A DNA stretch of 64,000 nt from JAPOUP01 sp965203255 (GTDB lineage: Bacteria > Pseudomonadota > Alphaproteobacteria > Rhodobacterales > Rhodobacteraceae): positions 3,906,001 to 3,970,000 of the forward strand of contig OZ241882.1 of the NCBI GenBank assembly GCA_965203255.1, written 5' to 3'. Positions 1 to 9,085 of this stretch are shown here, in pieces; within the stretch, counting starts at the first letter, position 1; each line of letters opens with the position of its first letter. The position numbers and the translations under genes were made by a program. Below the pieces are notes generated by a model. It was not told the DNA's origin. It ran no database searches and was given only the letters and a program-made list of their open reading frames with translations.

Positions 1-716
1 TTTGCCTGGAGCCCGTAACAGCGGGTGGTGGAGTCATCACTCCGCCAGATGGATATTGGGATCGGGTGCAGAACATCTGCCGCAGGTATGATATCCTGCT
101 GCACATTGACGAAGTTGTCTGCGGCGTGGGCCGGACAGGTAAATGGTTCGGTTATCAGAACTATGGCATTGAGCCGGACATGGTGACCATGGCCAAGGGC
201 GTGGCGAGCGGCTACGCCGCCATCGCGTGTCTGGTGACCACCGAGGCTGTATTTGATATGTTCAAGGACGATACCGATGATCCGCTGAACTACTTCCGGG
301 ACATCTCAACGTTTGGTGGTTGTGCCGCCGGACCGGCGGCGGCGCTGGAAAACATGCGGATCATTGAAGACGAGGGACTGCTGGACAATACTCTCGCCAT
401 GGGCGAACGACTTATGAGCAATCTCCACGCCCTTTCGGAACGACATGATGTAATCGGCGAAGTGCGCGGCAAGGGTCTGTTCTGCGGGGCCGAACTGGTT
501 GCAAGCCGGGAAACGCGCGAACCGGTTGACGAGAAACTGGCGCAGAAGGCCGTCGCTGAATGCGGTGCCGAGGGGGTGATGGTCGGTGTGACGAACCGGT
601 CGGTCCCTGGCTTCAACAACACGCTGTGTTTCTCGCCAGCGCTGGTCGCCACCTCTGATGACATCGATCAGATCACCGATGCGGTCGACACCGCGCTCGC
701 AAGGGTGTTTCAGTAG
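1..716 (+). CDS. tpa: Taurine--pyruvate aminotransferase, 5' end outside window
   Basis: This is a class III, PLP-dependent aminotransferase missing its N-terminus because the reading frame is already open at position 3. Visible family motifs are LLHIDEVVCGVGRTGKWFGY (the Asp/Glu region contacting PLP) and VTMAKGVASGY, whose lysine forms the Schiff base. The sequence matches my recollection of roseobacter Tpa closely, more so than generic omega-aminotransferases. The enzyme would convert taurine and pyruvate to sulfoacetaldehyde and alanine in the cytoplasm. The xsc and pta genes of the same pathway lie at 9.1 and 12.8 kb but are no longer adjacent. A hairpin follows 17 bases after the stop. 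Confidence 0.88.
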   Translation, partial: CLEPVTAGGGVITPPDGYWDRVQNICRRYDILLHIDEVVCGVGRTGKWFGYQNYGIEPDMVTMAKGVASGYAAIACLVTTEAVFDMFKDDTDDPLNYFRDISTFGGCAAGPAAALENMRIIEDEGLLDNTLAMGERLMSNLHALSERHDVIGEVRGKGLFCGAELVASRETREPVDEKLAQKAVAECGAEGVMVGVTNRSVPGFNNTLCFSPALVATSDDIDQITDAVDTALARVFQ

Positions 717-733
717 ACTGGCCCGCAACTGGA

Positions 734-756
734 CCTGCCCAACATCTTTGGGCAGG
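734..756 (+). terminator. Hairpin after tpa
   Basis: CCTGCCCA and TGGGCAGG form a perfect 8-bp stem around a 7-base loop, 17 bases downstream of the tpa stop codon. There is no clear T-run, so it could stabilise the 3' end rather than terminate by itself. Confidence 0.5.
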
Positions 757-1216
757 AGCCCTATTGGGCCATCCCGAATATCCTTCGACAGATCCCTGGC
801 CATCGTTCCGCACCAAATGTTCTGATGTCCGTGTATCAGGGCCTCTCGATGTCAGCCGCGACGCCATTGCGGCCGTTACGTCAGGTCGTTTTGTCGGGCA
901 CGCCTCCCGTAGCCGATTGATATCAAAAACGCCGGAAAACAGCGCTTCGGCCGGTGTTCTGTCGACCTTGATGCACCATACTATGTTCGGCATTATGTCC
1001 GGCGAAAGCTCCAACTTCGGGAGTCCTGATATCCGGAGTGGGTGGATCCGGTGATGGGTCAAGGCCCAAAAACCGGAACCGTTCCATGATTCATCCATCG
1101 AACCCGGCACGGAAGCGAGGGGGAACGGAAGACGGGTGGGACTCTCCCAATCCGTGACTGTGTTTCCCGACTGGCGTAGAGTAATGTTCAGGGACCTGCC
1201 ATATTGAGGAGAACCG
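757..1216. other. Gap between tpa and AAA ATPase, no gene seen
   Basis: About 460 bases. Open frames here lack recognisable motifs and ribosome-binding sites. The only clear signal is the GAGGAGA ribosome-binding site at the right end, serving the ATPase gene at 1217. Confidence 0.5.
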
Positions 1217-2461
1217 ATGGCGATAAGGTACGACAGGATCAGGGAGTTCCTTGACCAGGACGAAGGGGATCCACCGCCGGTGTTCGTGGGTCGCGGCACC
1301 ATCCTCGACGATATCCTGGACACGGCGGTGCGAAAGGCGGGCCGACCGAAAGTGACCCGGATCTTGCAGGGTGCGCCCGGGGCTGGCAAGACCTCACTCC
1401 TGGCAGAGATGCAGAAACGATGGATGGGCAAGGATGGAACTCCTAGGGTTGTGACACTGTCCTCAACGGATATTGTCAATGACACAGCCGCAGGTGTAGG
1501 AGCGGTCCTTGATGCCTGGACGATGGATGGAGCGTCCTGGAAAAGGGCTGTGATGGACAGATTGACCGGGCTCAACGCCATCGGGATCGGACCCGGTGGT
1601 CTTTCGATCGGATTCTCCGATACGGACATTCCCAAGACACTTAGGATGCTGGCCAGGAAGCATCCAGCGCGGCAAGGATCGGTACCGATCATCGTTGCCG
1701 TGGACGAAGCGCAGCGGTTCGCCGGGAGTCCACATTCACCGGAAGCGGGGTTCCTTCAGGAAGTCCACGACGGTTCCACCGGACTCCCTCTGACGCTGGT
1801 GCTGGCGGGCCTCTCCGACACCCATGACAAAGTGCGAAAGATGCAACTGACACGAAGTATGAACGTCCATGAGGCCGGAAGACTGAAGATGGCGGAAGCA
1901 AAGGATTTCATGGAAAGACTGGGCCAGCATTTCGGTCTCGATATCTCCCACCACATCCCCAGGCTCGATGATCTGGCCGACGTTTGTGATGGCTGGCCCC
2001 GGCACCTGCACTACGCAGGCGTTGCATTGGCGGAAGCGGCCCTGAAGACAGATGGGGATATGGAGCGTATGGACTGGACCTGCATGATGGATGAAACGAA
2101 GGGAATGCGCCAGATCTATTACAGAGACCAATACAGCCCGCAGATGCGGAAATCCCGGTCCCTGACCGCGGCGGTGATGCGGAACATCCCCAGCCGGAAA
2201 TCGGGAAAGGGCAAGACGGGTGTCTCGGAGGTGGATGTCCTGAATTCCATCCATCGCCATCATTGCGCTGACGGCCCTGTTGAATGGATGTTGCCGAAAG
2301 GCATGGACAATGAGGATTTCCTGGCCCATCTCGTGCATCAGGGCGCGATCTATATTGACAGTGATGGCCGCATCCATTCACCGATCCCCTCGTTCCGGTC
2401 CTACTTGATCGAAGCGGGTGCCGGAGGTGGGCAGATTGAAGCCGGACCAATAGAGGGATGA
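1217..2461 (+). CDS. AAA/Orc1-Cdc6-like ATP-binding protein (paralogue 1)
   Basis: A 414-residue P-loop ATPase with Walker A GAPGAGKTS near residue 55 and Walker B VPIIVAVDEAQRF near residue 160, then a helical region with DVCDGWPRHLHYAG and a C-terminal winged-helix-like part. The VDEAQR form of Walker B resembles TniB/TnsC and Orc1-type ATPases. It is clearly paralogous to the protein at 52007-53248 inside the 6.3-kb transposon, sharing PPPVFVG, QGAPGAGK, SSTDI, GVGAVLDAW and HSPIPSFRS. A GAGGAGA ribosome-binding site supports the ATG. Its function is unknown; it is not part of the taurine pathway between whose genes it sits and may be the relic of another element. Confidence 0.75.
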   Translation: MAIRYDRIREFLDQDEGDPPPVFVGRGTILDDILDTAVRKAGRPKVTRILQGAPGAGKTSLLAEMQKRWMGKDGTPRVVTLSSTDIVNDTAAGVGAVLDAWTMDGASWKRAVMDRLTGLNAIGIGPGGLSIGFSDTDIPKTLRMLARKHPARQGSVPIIVAVDEAQRFAGSPHSPEAGFLQEVHDGSTGLPLTLVLAGLSDTHDKVRKMQLTRSMNVHEAGRLKMAEAKDFMERLGQHFGLDISHHIPRLDDLADVCDGWPRHLHYAGVALAEAALKTDGDMERMDWTCMMDETKGMRQIYYRDQYSPQMRKSRSLTAAVMRNIPSRKSGKGKTGVSEVDVLNSIHRHHCADGPVEWMLPKGMDNEDFLAHLVHQGAIYIDSDGRIHSPIPSFRSYLIEAGAGGGQIEAGPIEG

Positions 2462-2670
2462 CGGGGAGGAGGAGTGCAGTGAAGAAGGAATTGCCCAGCG
2501 CCTTCACATTCAAGTCAACGGAGATCGGTGAGATCAACCGAAAGATCGAAGCGAGCGTCTCTGATATTGTCGCTGGAGCTTCTGGTGCGATCGGTCGGAC
2601 AATCAGTCTGGCGAGGCGGCGGGAGCAAATCCTTCTTGCACGTACGGCAGGAAAAAGAAGTTCTGGCTAA
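2458..2670 (+). CDS. Small protein coupled to AAA ATPase
   Basis: A 70-residue reading frame whose ATG overlaps the ATPase stop as ATGA, the arrangement expected for translational coupling. The product is basic and Ser/Ala-rich, with no motif I recognise. The ATPase paralogue at 52 kb has no counterpart next to it. The overlap is the main support. Confidence 0.35.
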   Translation: MTGRRSAVKKELPSAFTFKSTEIGEINRKIEASVSDIVAGASGAIGRTISLARRREQILLARTAGKRSSG

Positions 2671-3604
2671 CAGGATGTCACCTGTCCAGGCCGGTCTGTC
2701 GAAAGCGTGCGAATGGGGGATTAAGATGGTTTCATTCTCATCGTAGCGCTTCTGGGGCGTTCTGCCCTCCTGATAGGCGGTCGTGGAGTTGGATGGAATG
2801 CGGTAAGTTCGCTCTGCCGGCACTGTGTCATCAAGAGGGGGCGACGGAGATCTAAAGAAGTGCTTTGCTGGCATGGCATCGCTCGATCAGGGCCATGCCC
2901 GGTATGGAGACGCCCGCGCTCCGCTATCGGATGATGTTGCCAAAATTCCATTAATCCATTGATTCAATGATATTTTTAGGGCCTAAAATTCAGTTTCTCC
3001 TGAGCCAAACGGTTACGAGCGGAGTTTACTTCCCCACTTCCACTCCGGGTTGCAACACCGGCCACATTTGCAGCGGGGGCATGGCCAAAGCGGCAGAACT
3101 GGCCTAACGGCGGGACTCGAGGCTGCCGGGGCTATTGCCGGGTCCGAAGCCCCGTCTTTCTCCGTCGCTTATATCTGGCATCTTTCCCTGTGGATCAGGT
3201 GGCTGTAGTCCCTCCACATGGCATTATCCCGTGTTTGATCATGGGACCTGCCGCCGCTTCGTGGCCGACCCGCAACACCACGCGCCAGGGAAATGGGTCG
3301 CCACGGCAATGGTTCTAGGCTTCAGGTGGGAGGACGAAGGTATGGAAACGCACCGTATTACAACCCTCAGACCGCTGAGCTGCTCCCTAAGGTCTTTTGG
3401 TAGGGAATGCCTTTTGTGGACCGACTTCTTCATCAATCAGAGGCACATACCTGTCGCTCGGTGTCAAGAAGCACTCGTGGATGAGTGTCTGATGTGGGAG
3501 TAACACCCCACGGACAGCCAACTCCCGTTCCGCTTTCATCCACTTTATCTTGTGGGAATCTGTGGCAGTTTGGCTAAGCATTGTTTACCTTCTCATTTGG
3601 AATT
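2671..3604. other. Gene-free stretch, 0.93 kb
   Basis: No frame here has recognisable coding character. It contains a GGGGC/GCCCC inverted repeat at 3128-3153 followed by a T-rich run, possibly a terminator, and an 18-base sequence at 3031-3048 that recurs just downstream of the tRNA-Ser gene at 36203. Confidence 0.45.
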
Positions 3605-4933
3605 TCAACGGGATTTATCCATGCTATCAATCAGTCTTCGCCGCCTGATCTCTGTGTCAGCCCGATTGAGTGCGGGATCGCGAGGCGACAGCTCGTCCAG
3701 ATCTCGTCGCAGTTCGAGAGCCTCTGAGGACTCGCCCTTTCCATCCGCAACAAGGCTCCTATAGCAGTTCAGCTTCTTCACAAACTCGTTGTCACCGGGT
3801 CGCCCGTTCACACCCATAACGGTTGGAAGAACATCGCCGGCCTCGGCACCATATGTCGGGGCGGAAGCCACTTCGGCGACGATGCCACCCCGCTCCAGCC
3901 TGAGCTCCAGAACATTTTCCGGCTTGACAGTCGTCAGCACCTGTGGGCTGTGGGTCGACACTATGAATTGCGTGTTTGGGAACGTTCTGGAGAGGTCAGC
4001 GAGAACCGTCTGCTGCCATGACGGATGCAGGTGCAGTTCGATCTCATCAATCAACACGATCGCTTCAGACTGGAGAGGGTCTTCAAGATGGGGATTCCCT
4101 TGGGCCATCCTTCGTGCAAGGTCAGCCGCAAGCGCTAACATGATCCGGAACCCGCCACTCAACTGGTCAATCGAAAGCTCTTCGTGCGTACCGTCTTCTA
4201 GATCTACGGAGACGACGAAGCGGAGTGGGCTGAGTTCGACTCGGGGATTGGAGACTTCCGGAATCATGGTCGCTATGGCACTGCGCACGGCTTCAAGGTC
4301 GCCCAGCCGAAACGTGAAGTTCTGAAGTTTCTTCTGCGTCCTGAGTTCCTCATTTTCCTTAGCATAGAACCATTTGAAGAGATCCCGGAAATTCGTTCGG
4401 GGAGACAGTGCGTCTTGTAGTGCAGCGTAGCGTGGAAACTCGACCTCTAGGTCTTTCCGGCGCTGAGGTTGATCGAGCGCTGCACGATCAGTATCGTAGA
4501 ACGCCACTATTGGCAGATCGATAGGACAATTTCCTTTTCGATCTGCCTCTACGATGGAATCCAGAGCTTCTTTCAAGTTCTGCCTGTCCGTCGTTCGCCT
4601 CGCCCCGTGCGCCTGTCGGTCCCACCTTATTCCTTCGGTGGTCGTCAACCCTACCCGCATCCGTGCGGGGTCGCGACCGATGCCTAAGTGGACAGCCGTT
4701 CCCACCGGTATCAACCCTACCCGCGGGTCGCGACTGTCCGCTTTGCGGAACCCTATGCCAGACACATCGGGCAGGAGCATCGGAATGCTACCTAGACCTG
4801 TGGCGATCGCCGCAAGAACACTGGTCTTGCCATGCCCGTTGTCTCCATGAAGAACCGTCAAACGGGGATCAAGTGGCAAATCAAGTTTCCCTATCGCGCG
4901 ATAATTCTCGATCTCCACACGTTCCAGCTTCAT
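3605..4933 (-). CDS. OLD/PtuA-like AAA ATPase, third gene of DUF499 operon
   Basis: A 442-residue ABC/SMC-type ATPase of the kind found in OLD nucleases, Septu PtuA and retron effectors. It opens with MKLERVEIENYRAIGKLDL, followed by Walker A GDNGHGKTS (residues 30-38), the signature DQLSGGFR, Walker B AIVLIDEIELHLHP and the switch histidine in STHSPQVL. No Toprim domain follows; the C-terminus is about 80 polar residues. Its start overlaps the stop of the preceding gene as ATGA, so it belongs to the operon running down from 8457. Unlike Septu, no HNH nuclease follows. Probably the ATP-driven sensor or effector partner of the module. Confidence 0.8.
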   Translation of the reverse strand: MKLERVEIENYRAIGKLDLPLDPRLTVLHGDNGHGKTSVLAAIATGLGSIPMLLPDVSGIGFRKADSRDPRVGLIPVGTAVHLGIGRDPARMRVGLTTTEGIRWDRQAHGARRTTDRQNLKEALDSIVEADRKGNCPIDLPIVAFYDTDRAALDQPQRRKDLEVEFPRYAALQDALSPRTNFRDLFKWFYAKENEELRTQKKLQNFTFRLGDLEAVRSAIATMIPEVSNPRVELSPLRFVVSVDLEDGTHEELSIDQLSGGFRIMLALAADLARRMAQGNPHLEDPLQSEAIVLIDEIELHLHPSWQQTVLADLSRTFPNTQFIVSTHSPQVLTTVKPENVLELRLERGGIVAEVASAPTYGAEAGDVLPTVMGVNGRPGDNEFVKKLNCYRSLVADGKGESSEALELRRDLDELSPRDPALNRADTEIRRRRLIDSMDKSR

Positions 4934-5424
4934 GACCGCAGTCCTGAAGCAATTGGTGTCGTCAGCAGGATACGCAGCGCCATCAGCACCCTTCGCGGGC
5001 TTTTGCGATGCATAGCCATACCAAGCCAGTATGCCGACTCCTCGCGGCCCATTTCTTCTATTCCGTCCGCCACCGCACGCATGTTGTCGCGGCTCCGCAT
5101 GGGTGCCAGTGTCCGGAACAGAAGCCCAAGCTCCAGTGCCAGGTCCTCGGTCAGCGCATACCCCCGATCCGTCAATCCCGTCGGTCTGCCAAGCCTGATT
5201 CCAGATTTAGCCAGCGTTCTCAGCACACGGTGCTCGACCAAGGCGAGATTGCGACCCGCAAGTCCGGCCACACGTGACGCGCTTGTCATGTGCGGAGTGG
5301 CGGGAGCGGGCAACTGCCAAACCTCATACGCCGTTTCGACCGGCCCACAGCGCCTCACCCGCAGTTCGTAGCGCGGTGCGGAATCCGGCGTCTCGATCTT
5401 CGATATGCGCTGAAGTCGTGCCAT
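4930..5424 (-). CDS. Unrecognised protein between two defence ATPases
   Basis: A 164-residue soluble, Arg-rich protein that I cannot assign. Its start codon directly follows the DUF499 stop (TAG then ATG), and its own stop overlaps the next start, so all three genes are translationally coupled and presumably act together. It starts with a beta-rich part (RYELRVRRCGPVETAYEVWQ) and continues with a helical part (LTEDLALELGLLFRTLAPM). A similar small protein accompanying DUF499 ATPases is possible, but I give no family name. Confidence 0.65.
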   Translation of the reverse strand: MARLQRISKIETPDSAPRYELRVRRCGPVETAYEVWQLPAPATPHMTSASRVAGLAGRNLALVEHRVLRTLAKSGIRLGRPTGLTDRGYALTEDLALELGLLFRTLAPMRSRDNMRAVADGIEEMGREESAYWLGMAMHRKSPRRVLMALRILLTTPIASGLRS

Positions 5425-8400
5425 CTAGGCCTTGACCTCCGCCGTTGCCGAAACGTAGGCCGCGCCGCTAGAGAACCGGCTGAGCCGTTCAGTCAGCTGC
5501 TCCGCGGCATTTCCTTCCATAGCCAGTCCGTTCCCGAAGGTCATTTCGAAGCTCGCCTGGATATCCTGGGAACTGGCGGCCCGCAGCTGCGGCTCGAGAA
5601 ACTCCCGGACGGGCTGTGCATCGGATACCGGCCCACGGAACTCCAGTTCGAACGTGCCGCCGTCCTGGGTTTCATAGCTGCCCCTGATCAGGACGATCCT
5701 TTCCGCTCCGGACACGGCGCCAACCGCGCCGAGAAGACGGAACGCGTCTCCTGCCTCGAACATCCGGATGGTCAGTACTGCAATGGCATCAACGTTCTTC
5801 GAGCGGGCCTGCTCCCAGACCTGGACAAGCGCCTCCCTTAACACGCCCTCGGCGGTGAACGTTCTCGGTTTCGGAAGAACACCGCCGTTTTCGCCAGACG
5901 ATACGCCCGTTGTCCCATCGCTGCCGTCACCCGCTGGCGGCTCGCCGACGCCACCTTCTGCGGTATCGTCCAGCGCACTATCGGGCTCTCGTGGCCACAG
6001 GCCGACATTCTTCGCATAGACCATGGTGAAGACCATGGACCGCTCGTCTATCTCGATTCCGGCCGCAGGATCGCCTGGTCCATACAAAAGCTCTCCGCGC
6101 TGATACACATACTCGCCCTGTTCGACACCACGCCTGACACCGCGAATGAATATGTCGTCTCCGACCAGAATTGGCAGTGCCGGATCGCGACGAAACTCGT
6201 CCCGCAGGGACAGCGATGAGATCTGACCTTTTTTGAGCGGTGTCCGATCACGGACATAAGCGGGCGAATCCGGTTCATCTTCGGGCAGGCGCAGCTTGTT
6301 CAGATCGCGCAAGGCCCGAATGACCTGCCGCTGGCCCGCGCCGGGCTGGTCGGATGTGGATTGGATATCTATCGCCGAATGCGCCAGATCGACGTCGCTC
6401 GTGCCGACCCTGTGGCGCGACGGGTAGAATACGTGCCGATAGGATTGCTGGATGGCGATCGCAAGCTCTTGCTCCGACCGAGCCTCCAATTCGCGCACTT
6501 TTGCCTGCTGGTGTTCCGCAAGTTCGACGAGTCGCTCCGGCTTCTTCATCTCCGCCATTGCCAGCCGGCGAAGGGCCTTGCGGCGCATGTCGTCCCTGCG
6601 CACATTGTCCGCAACGACAAAGATCAGATTGTTCCGTAGTGCCCTCAGGGCCGCGCTTTCCGAACCCTTGAACCTGTAGATGCGTTCTATCAAGCTGGGC
6701 ACGGCGTCGACGGAACCGCCGATGGTCACCGCGTCGTAGCTCACGACGACAAGTTTAGGACGGCCATCCGCCACTTCGTCAGGAACGTCGAACGGGCCAC
6801 TCGGGAACGGCACCGCTTCGAGTGTCTTGCCAGCGAATATCTGCCGGATCCGATCTTTCAGTTCCGCCCTCGCATCGCCGGCGTCTACGTGATCTTCGGC
6901 CCGCCGTATGATCTGGCGCAGGTTAGCCTCCACAAGAAAGCGCATCGGTGCGGCAGGGCGATCGTCGAGATATGCGGAATCGGTGATGAACTTTTTGCGG
7001 GCCTCTTCGATGAAACTGATATCCATAGCAGGGCCCAGCACCGAATAGCGCAGCCCTTCCGGCGAAACACCCTTCAGCGGATCGTTGAAAGCAAGCGTAT
7101 GCATGAATACGGTGCGGGCAACGTAGGACGCATAAGGCGGAAGTCCACCGTGATGCGCGGCATCGACCTCTTCTGCCAATGCCCTCGTCTCGCCTGTTCC
7201 TGCGGAAATGTCATTTGAAATCGCCGGAGCATAAGCCGACTGCGCGAGGCGCGTCACAATTTCCTGCCGAATCGGTTCGTGGCCTGGGTCCATGTGATGC
7301 AGATGGATAGCCGTCGCGTCCGCGGGCCGTTCGCTCCACATATGCGAAACCGTGCGCGCGAGCAGCCGCAGCATGCCGCGCACCCGCTGGAAGTTGCCAA
7401 GCGTCGCCGTCTTGCCAATCAGGGTGTTCAGGACTTCCGGGTGAAGCGGATAGCTTGAACGGAACGCTTCCAAAGCCTCGGGACGGGTCACCCATTCCGG
7501 CAGATTTTCACGATGGGTAGCCCATTGCGTCCGATAGGCATCCAGAGCCGCCTCGGCAGCCGATTCATCGATGGACTCGAACAGTCGGCGGCGCAGCACC
7601 TGGGCGGTCTCGTCCTCTTCCGTGGGATTCAATAGGGTCGCCTTGCGCGCGGACACGCTTTCAGCTTCGGCCATCTGATCCGCGATGAACTGGTTCTCAT
7701 CGCTGTAGGCGTCGCTCGCCTGCCCGTCCTTACCGACTGCCAGCGTATAAACGAGGACTGCATTGGGCGCACCTTCCACAGACTTGAAGAGCGACGTCAG
7801 AAATGGAGTCAGCTGGTGACGCGCATTCTCTAATTTGTGGACCTTGCGCAGGTAGACGGAAAGCTCGTCAAGCAGGATCAACGTAGGTTTGCCACCAAAC
7901 AGCTCGCGCAAAGTCTCAGCCCCGGGCGCGACGCGGTCCTCATCGCTTCTGCGTACCCGCTCATACGCCTCTTTGCCGCCGAGCGCTGAAGCGATCTCAC
8001 CCCAAGGCGTATACGCGAGGTGACCTGTCTCCATACGGCGGCCATTCGCCGGATCGGCGTTTTCGCCGTCGAAGGCGGCAATTCGGACGCGCTCTTTCGA
8101 TAGAAGCCGAGGATCGACAAACTCGTCAAGGCCCGCAACCTCAACACCACTTCGTGCTGCGTGGCAGAGCGCGATCAGGCCGTGCGACTTGCCACCACCG
8201 TACGACGTGTCGAGACGGAAAATCGACGCGACCTCGGTGCCTGCTCCGCTCAGCCTGCCGCACACGTTGGCAAGCAGGTTCTTCAGCCCTCTTGTCGGAT
8301 AGGTGTTGGCAAAGAAACGGGTCGGATCACGATAGTCTGCGGATCCCTTGCCGACAACGACCTGCGCCAAATCCGCCGCGAAGTCAGCCTCTTTCACGGC

Positions 8401-8457
8401 ACCTGCCAAGACGTCCGCACGTGGCCGGCAGGTCTCGAATATTGTCGGGACTGTCAT
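5425..8457 (-). CDS. DUF499-family ATPase, first gene of candidate defence operon
   Basis: A roughly 1010-residue protein with Walker A DTSYGGGKSH (residues 83-92) and Walker B PTLILLDELSVYL (about 191-203), the layout of DUF499 ATPases. In other genomes these occur with DUF1156 DNA methylases and helicases in defence islands. Neither partner is visible here. The C-terminal third (after about residue 830) contains a Gly/Asp-rich linker and a small alpha/beta domain. ATG at 8457 is chosen; a GTG two codons upstream is an alternative. It is the promoter-proximal gene of the three-gene operon, with about 630 gene-free bases upstream. Confidence 0.82.
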   Translation of the reverse strand: MTVPTIFETCRPRADVLAGAVKEADFAADLAQVVVGKGSADYRDPTRFFANTYPTRGLKNLLANVCGRLSGAGTEVASIFRLDTSYGGGKSHGLIALCHAARSGVEVAGLDEFVDPRLLSKERVRIAAFDGENADPANGRRMETGHLAYTPWGEIASALGGKEAYERVRRSDEDRVAPGAETLRELFGGKPTLILLDELSVYLRKVHKLENARHQLTPFLTSLFKSVEGAPNAVLVYTLAVGKDGQASDAYSDENQFIADQMAEAESVSARKATLLNPTEEDETAQVLRRRLFESIDESAAEAALDAYRTQWATHRENLPEWVTRPEALEAFRSSYPLHPEVLNTLIGKTATLGNFQRVRGMLRLLARTVSHMWSERPADATAIHLHHMDPGHEPIRQEIVTRLAQSAYAPAISNDISAGTGETRALAEEVDAAHHGGLPPYASYVARTVFMHTLAFNDPLKGVSPEGLRYSVLGPAMDISFIEEARKKFITDSAYLDDRPAAPMRFLVEANLRQIIRRAEDHVDAGDARAELKDRIRQIFAGKTLEAVPFPSGPFDVPDEVADGRPKLVVVSYDAVTIGGSVDAVPSLIERIYRFKGSESAALRALRNNLIFVVADNVRRDDMRRKALRRLAMAEMKKPERLVELAEHQQAKVRELEARSEQELAIAIQQSYRHVFYPSRHRVGTSDVDLAHSAIDIQSTSDQPGAGQRQVIRALRDLNKLRLPEDEPDSPAYVRDRTPLKKGQISSLSLRDEFRRDPALPILVGDDIFIRGVRRGVEQGEYVYQRGELLYGPGDPAAGIEIDERSMVFTMVYAKNVGLWPREPDSALDDTAEGGVGEPPAGDGSDGTTGVSSGENGGVLPKPRTFTAEGVLREALVQVWEQARSKNVDAIAVLTIRMFEAGDAFRLLGAVGAVSGAERIVLIRGSYETQDGGTFELEFRGPVSDAQPVREFLEPQLRAASSQDIQASFEMTFGNGLAMEGNAAEQLTERLSRFSSGAAYVSATAEVKA

Positions 8458-9085
8458 TCTCACTCAACCAAATTCTTGCCTGCTTCAGATTGACTGGCAG
8501 CGTCTGACCGATTTCATCCATCAATCTCCGCCATCATTTACCACCATGAGCCTCGGCTTCTTCGCTATTGAGGTGCCCGTTCATCCTTCCGTCAGCTCGT
8601 TGTGACTCCATTTCCGATGCGAAGCAACCGCTCGTGTGCGAGGCATTGTCAGAAAGGCCAAAGGTCATGGGGGCAAGGATGCGGTTCTGACAGTCCTGGA
8701 CCTTGGAAGACGTACCACTCAGCCTGACCATCAACGAGTTGGGTCAGCTGGAGACATACTGAATCAAGAGGTTAAGGACTCTCTTCCCGTGATTGCAGAC
8801 CTCGGGTCCGTTGCACCACGCCCACCGCCAATCCGAGGCGCGACGTCCTGTGCCGACTATGCAGGATCCCGAATATCCAAGGGTTGCACCTCAAGCTGAA
8901 TTGGGGAATCAAGGGTAGGCCAGTTCGCTGCCGGAAATGCCGCTGGCTGAAGCACACTTACAGGTTTCTGAACCCACGGCACTCAGCTGTCTGACCCTGC
9001 TGGAAAAGACAGGTGCAACGTAGTAAGGCCTGTCAACACCGAGTGCGGGCGATTCCGACACCGCCGTTCCACAGGAGACCGCTCA
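8458..9085. other. Intergenic region between DUF499 operon and xsc
   Basis: About 630 bases between divergent genes, presumably with promoters for both. I see no gene. A purine-rich CAGGAGACC ribosome-binding site precedes xsc. The usual tauR regulator of taurine clusters is not here. Confidence 0.5.

Noticed and set aside
673..1692. Long minus-strand frame of 339 codons opposite tpa end and AAA ATPase
   Set aside because: Composition is Ser/Pro/Arg-rich shadow coding opposite two well-supported genes; no motifs or ribosome-binding site.
3074..3165. tRNA-like stretch with GGTCCGAA and GGGGC/GCCCC stem
   Set aside because: No acceptor stem, anticodon arm or proper T-loop can be folded; a simple hairpin or terminator explains it better.
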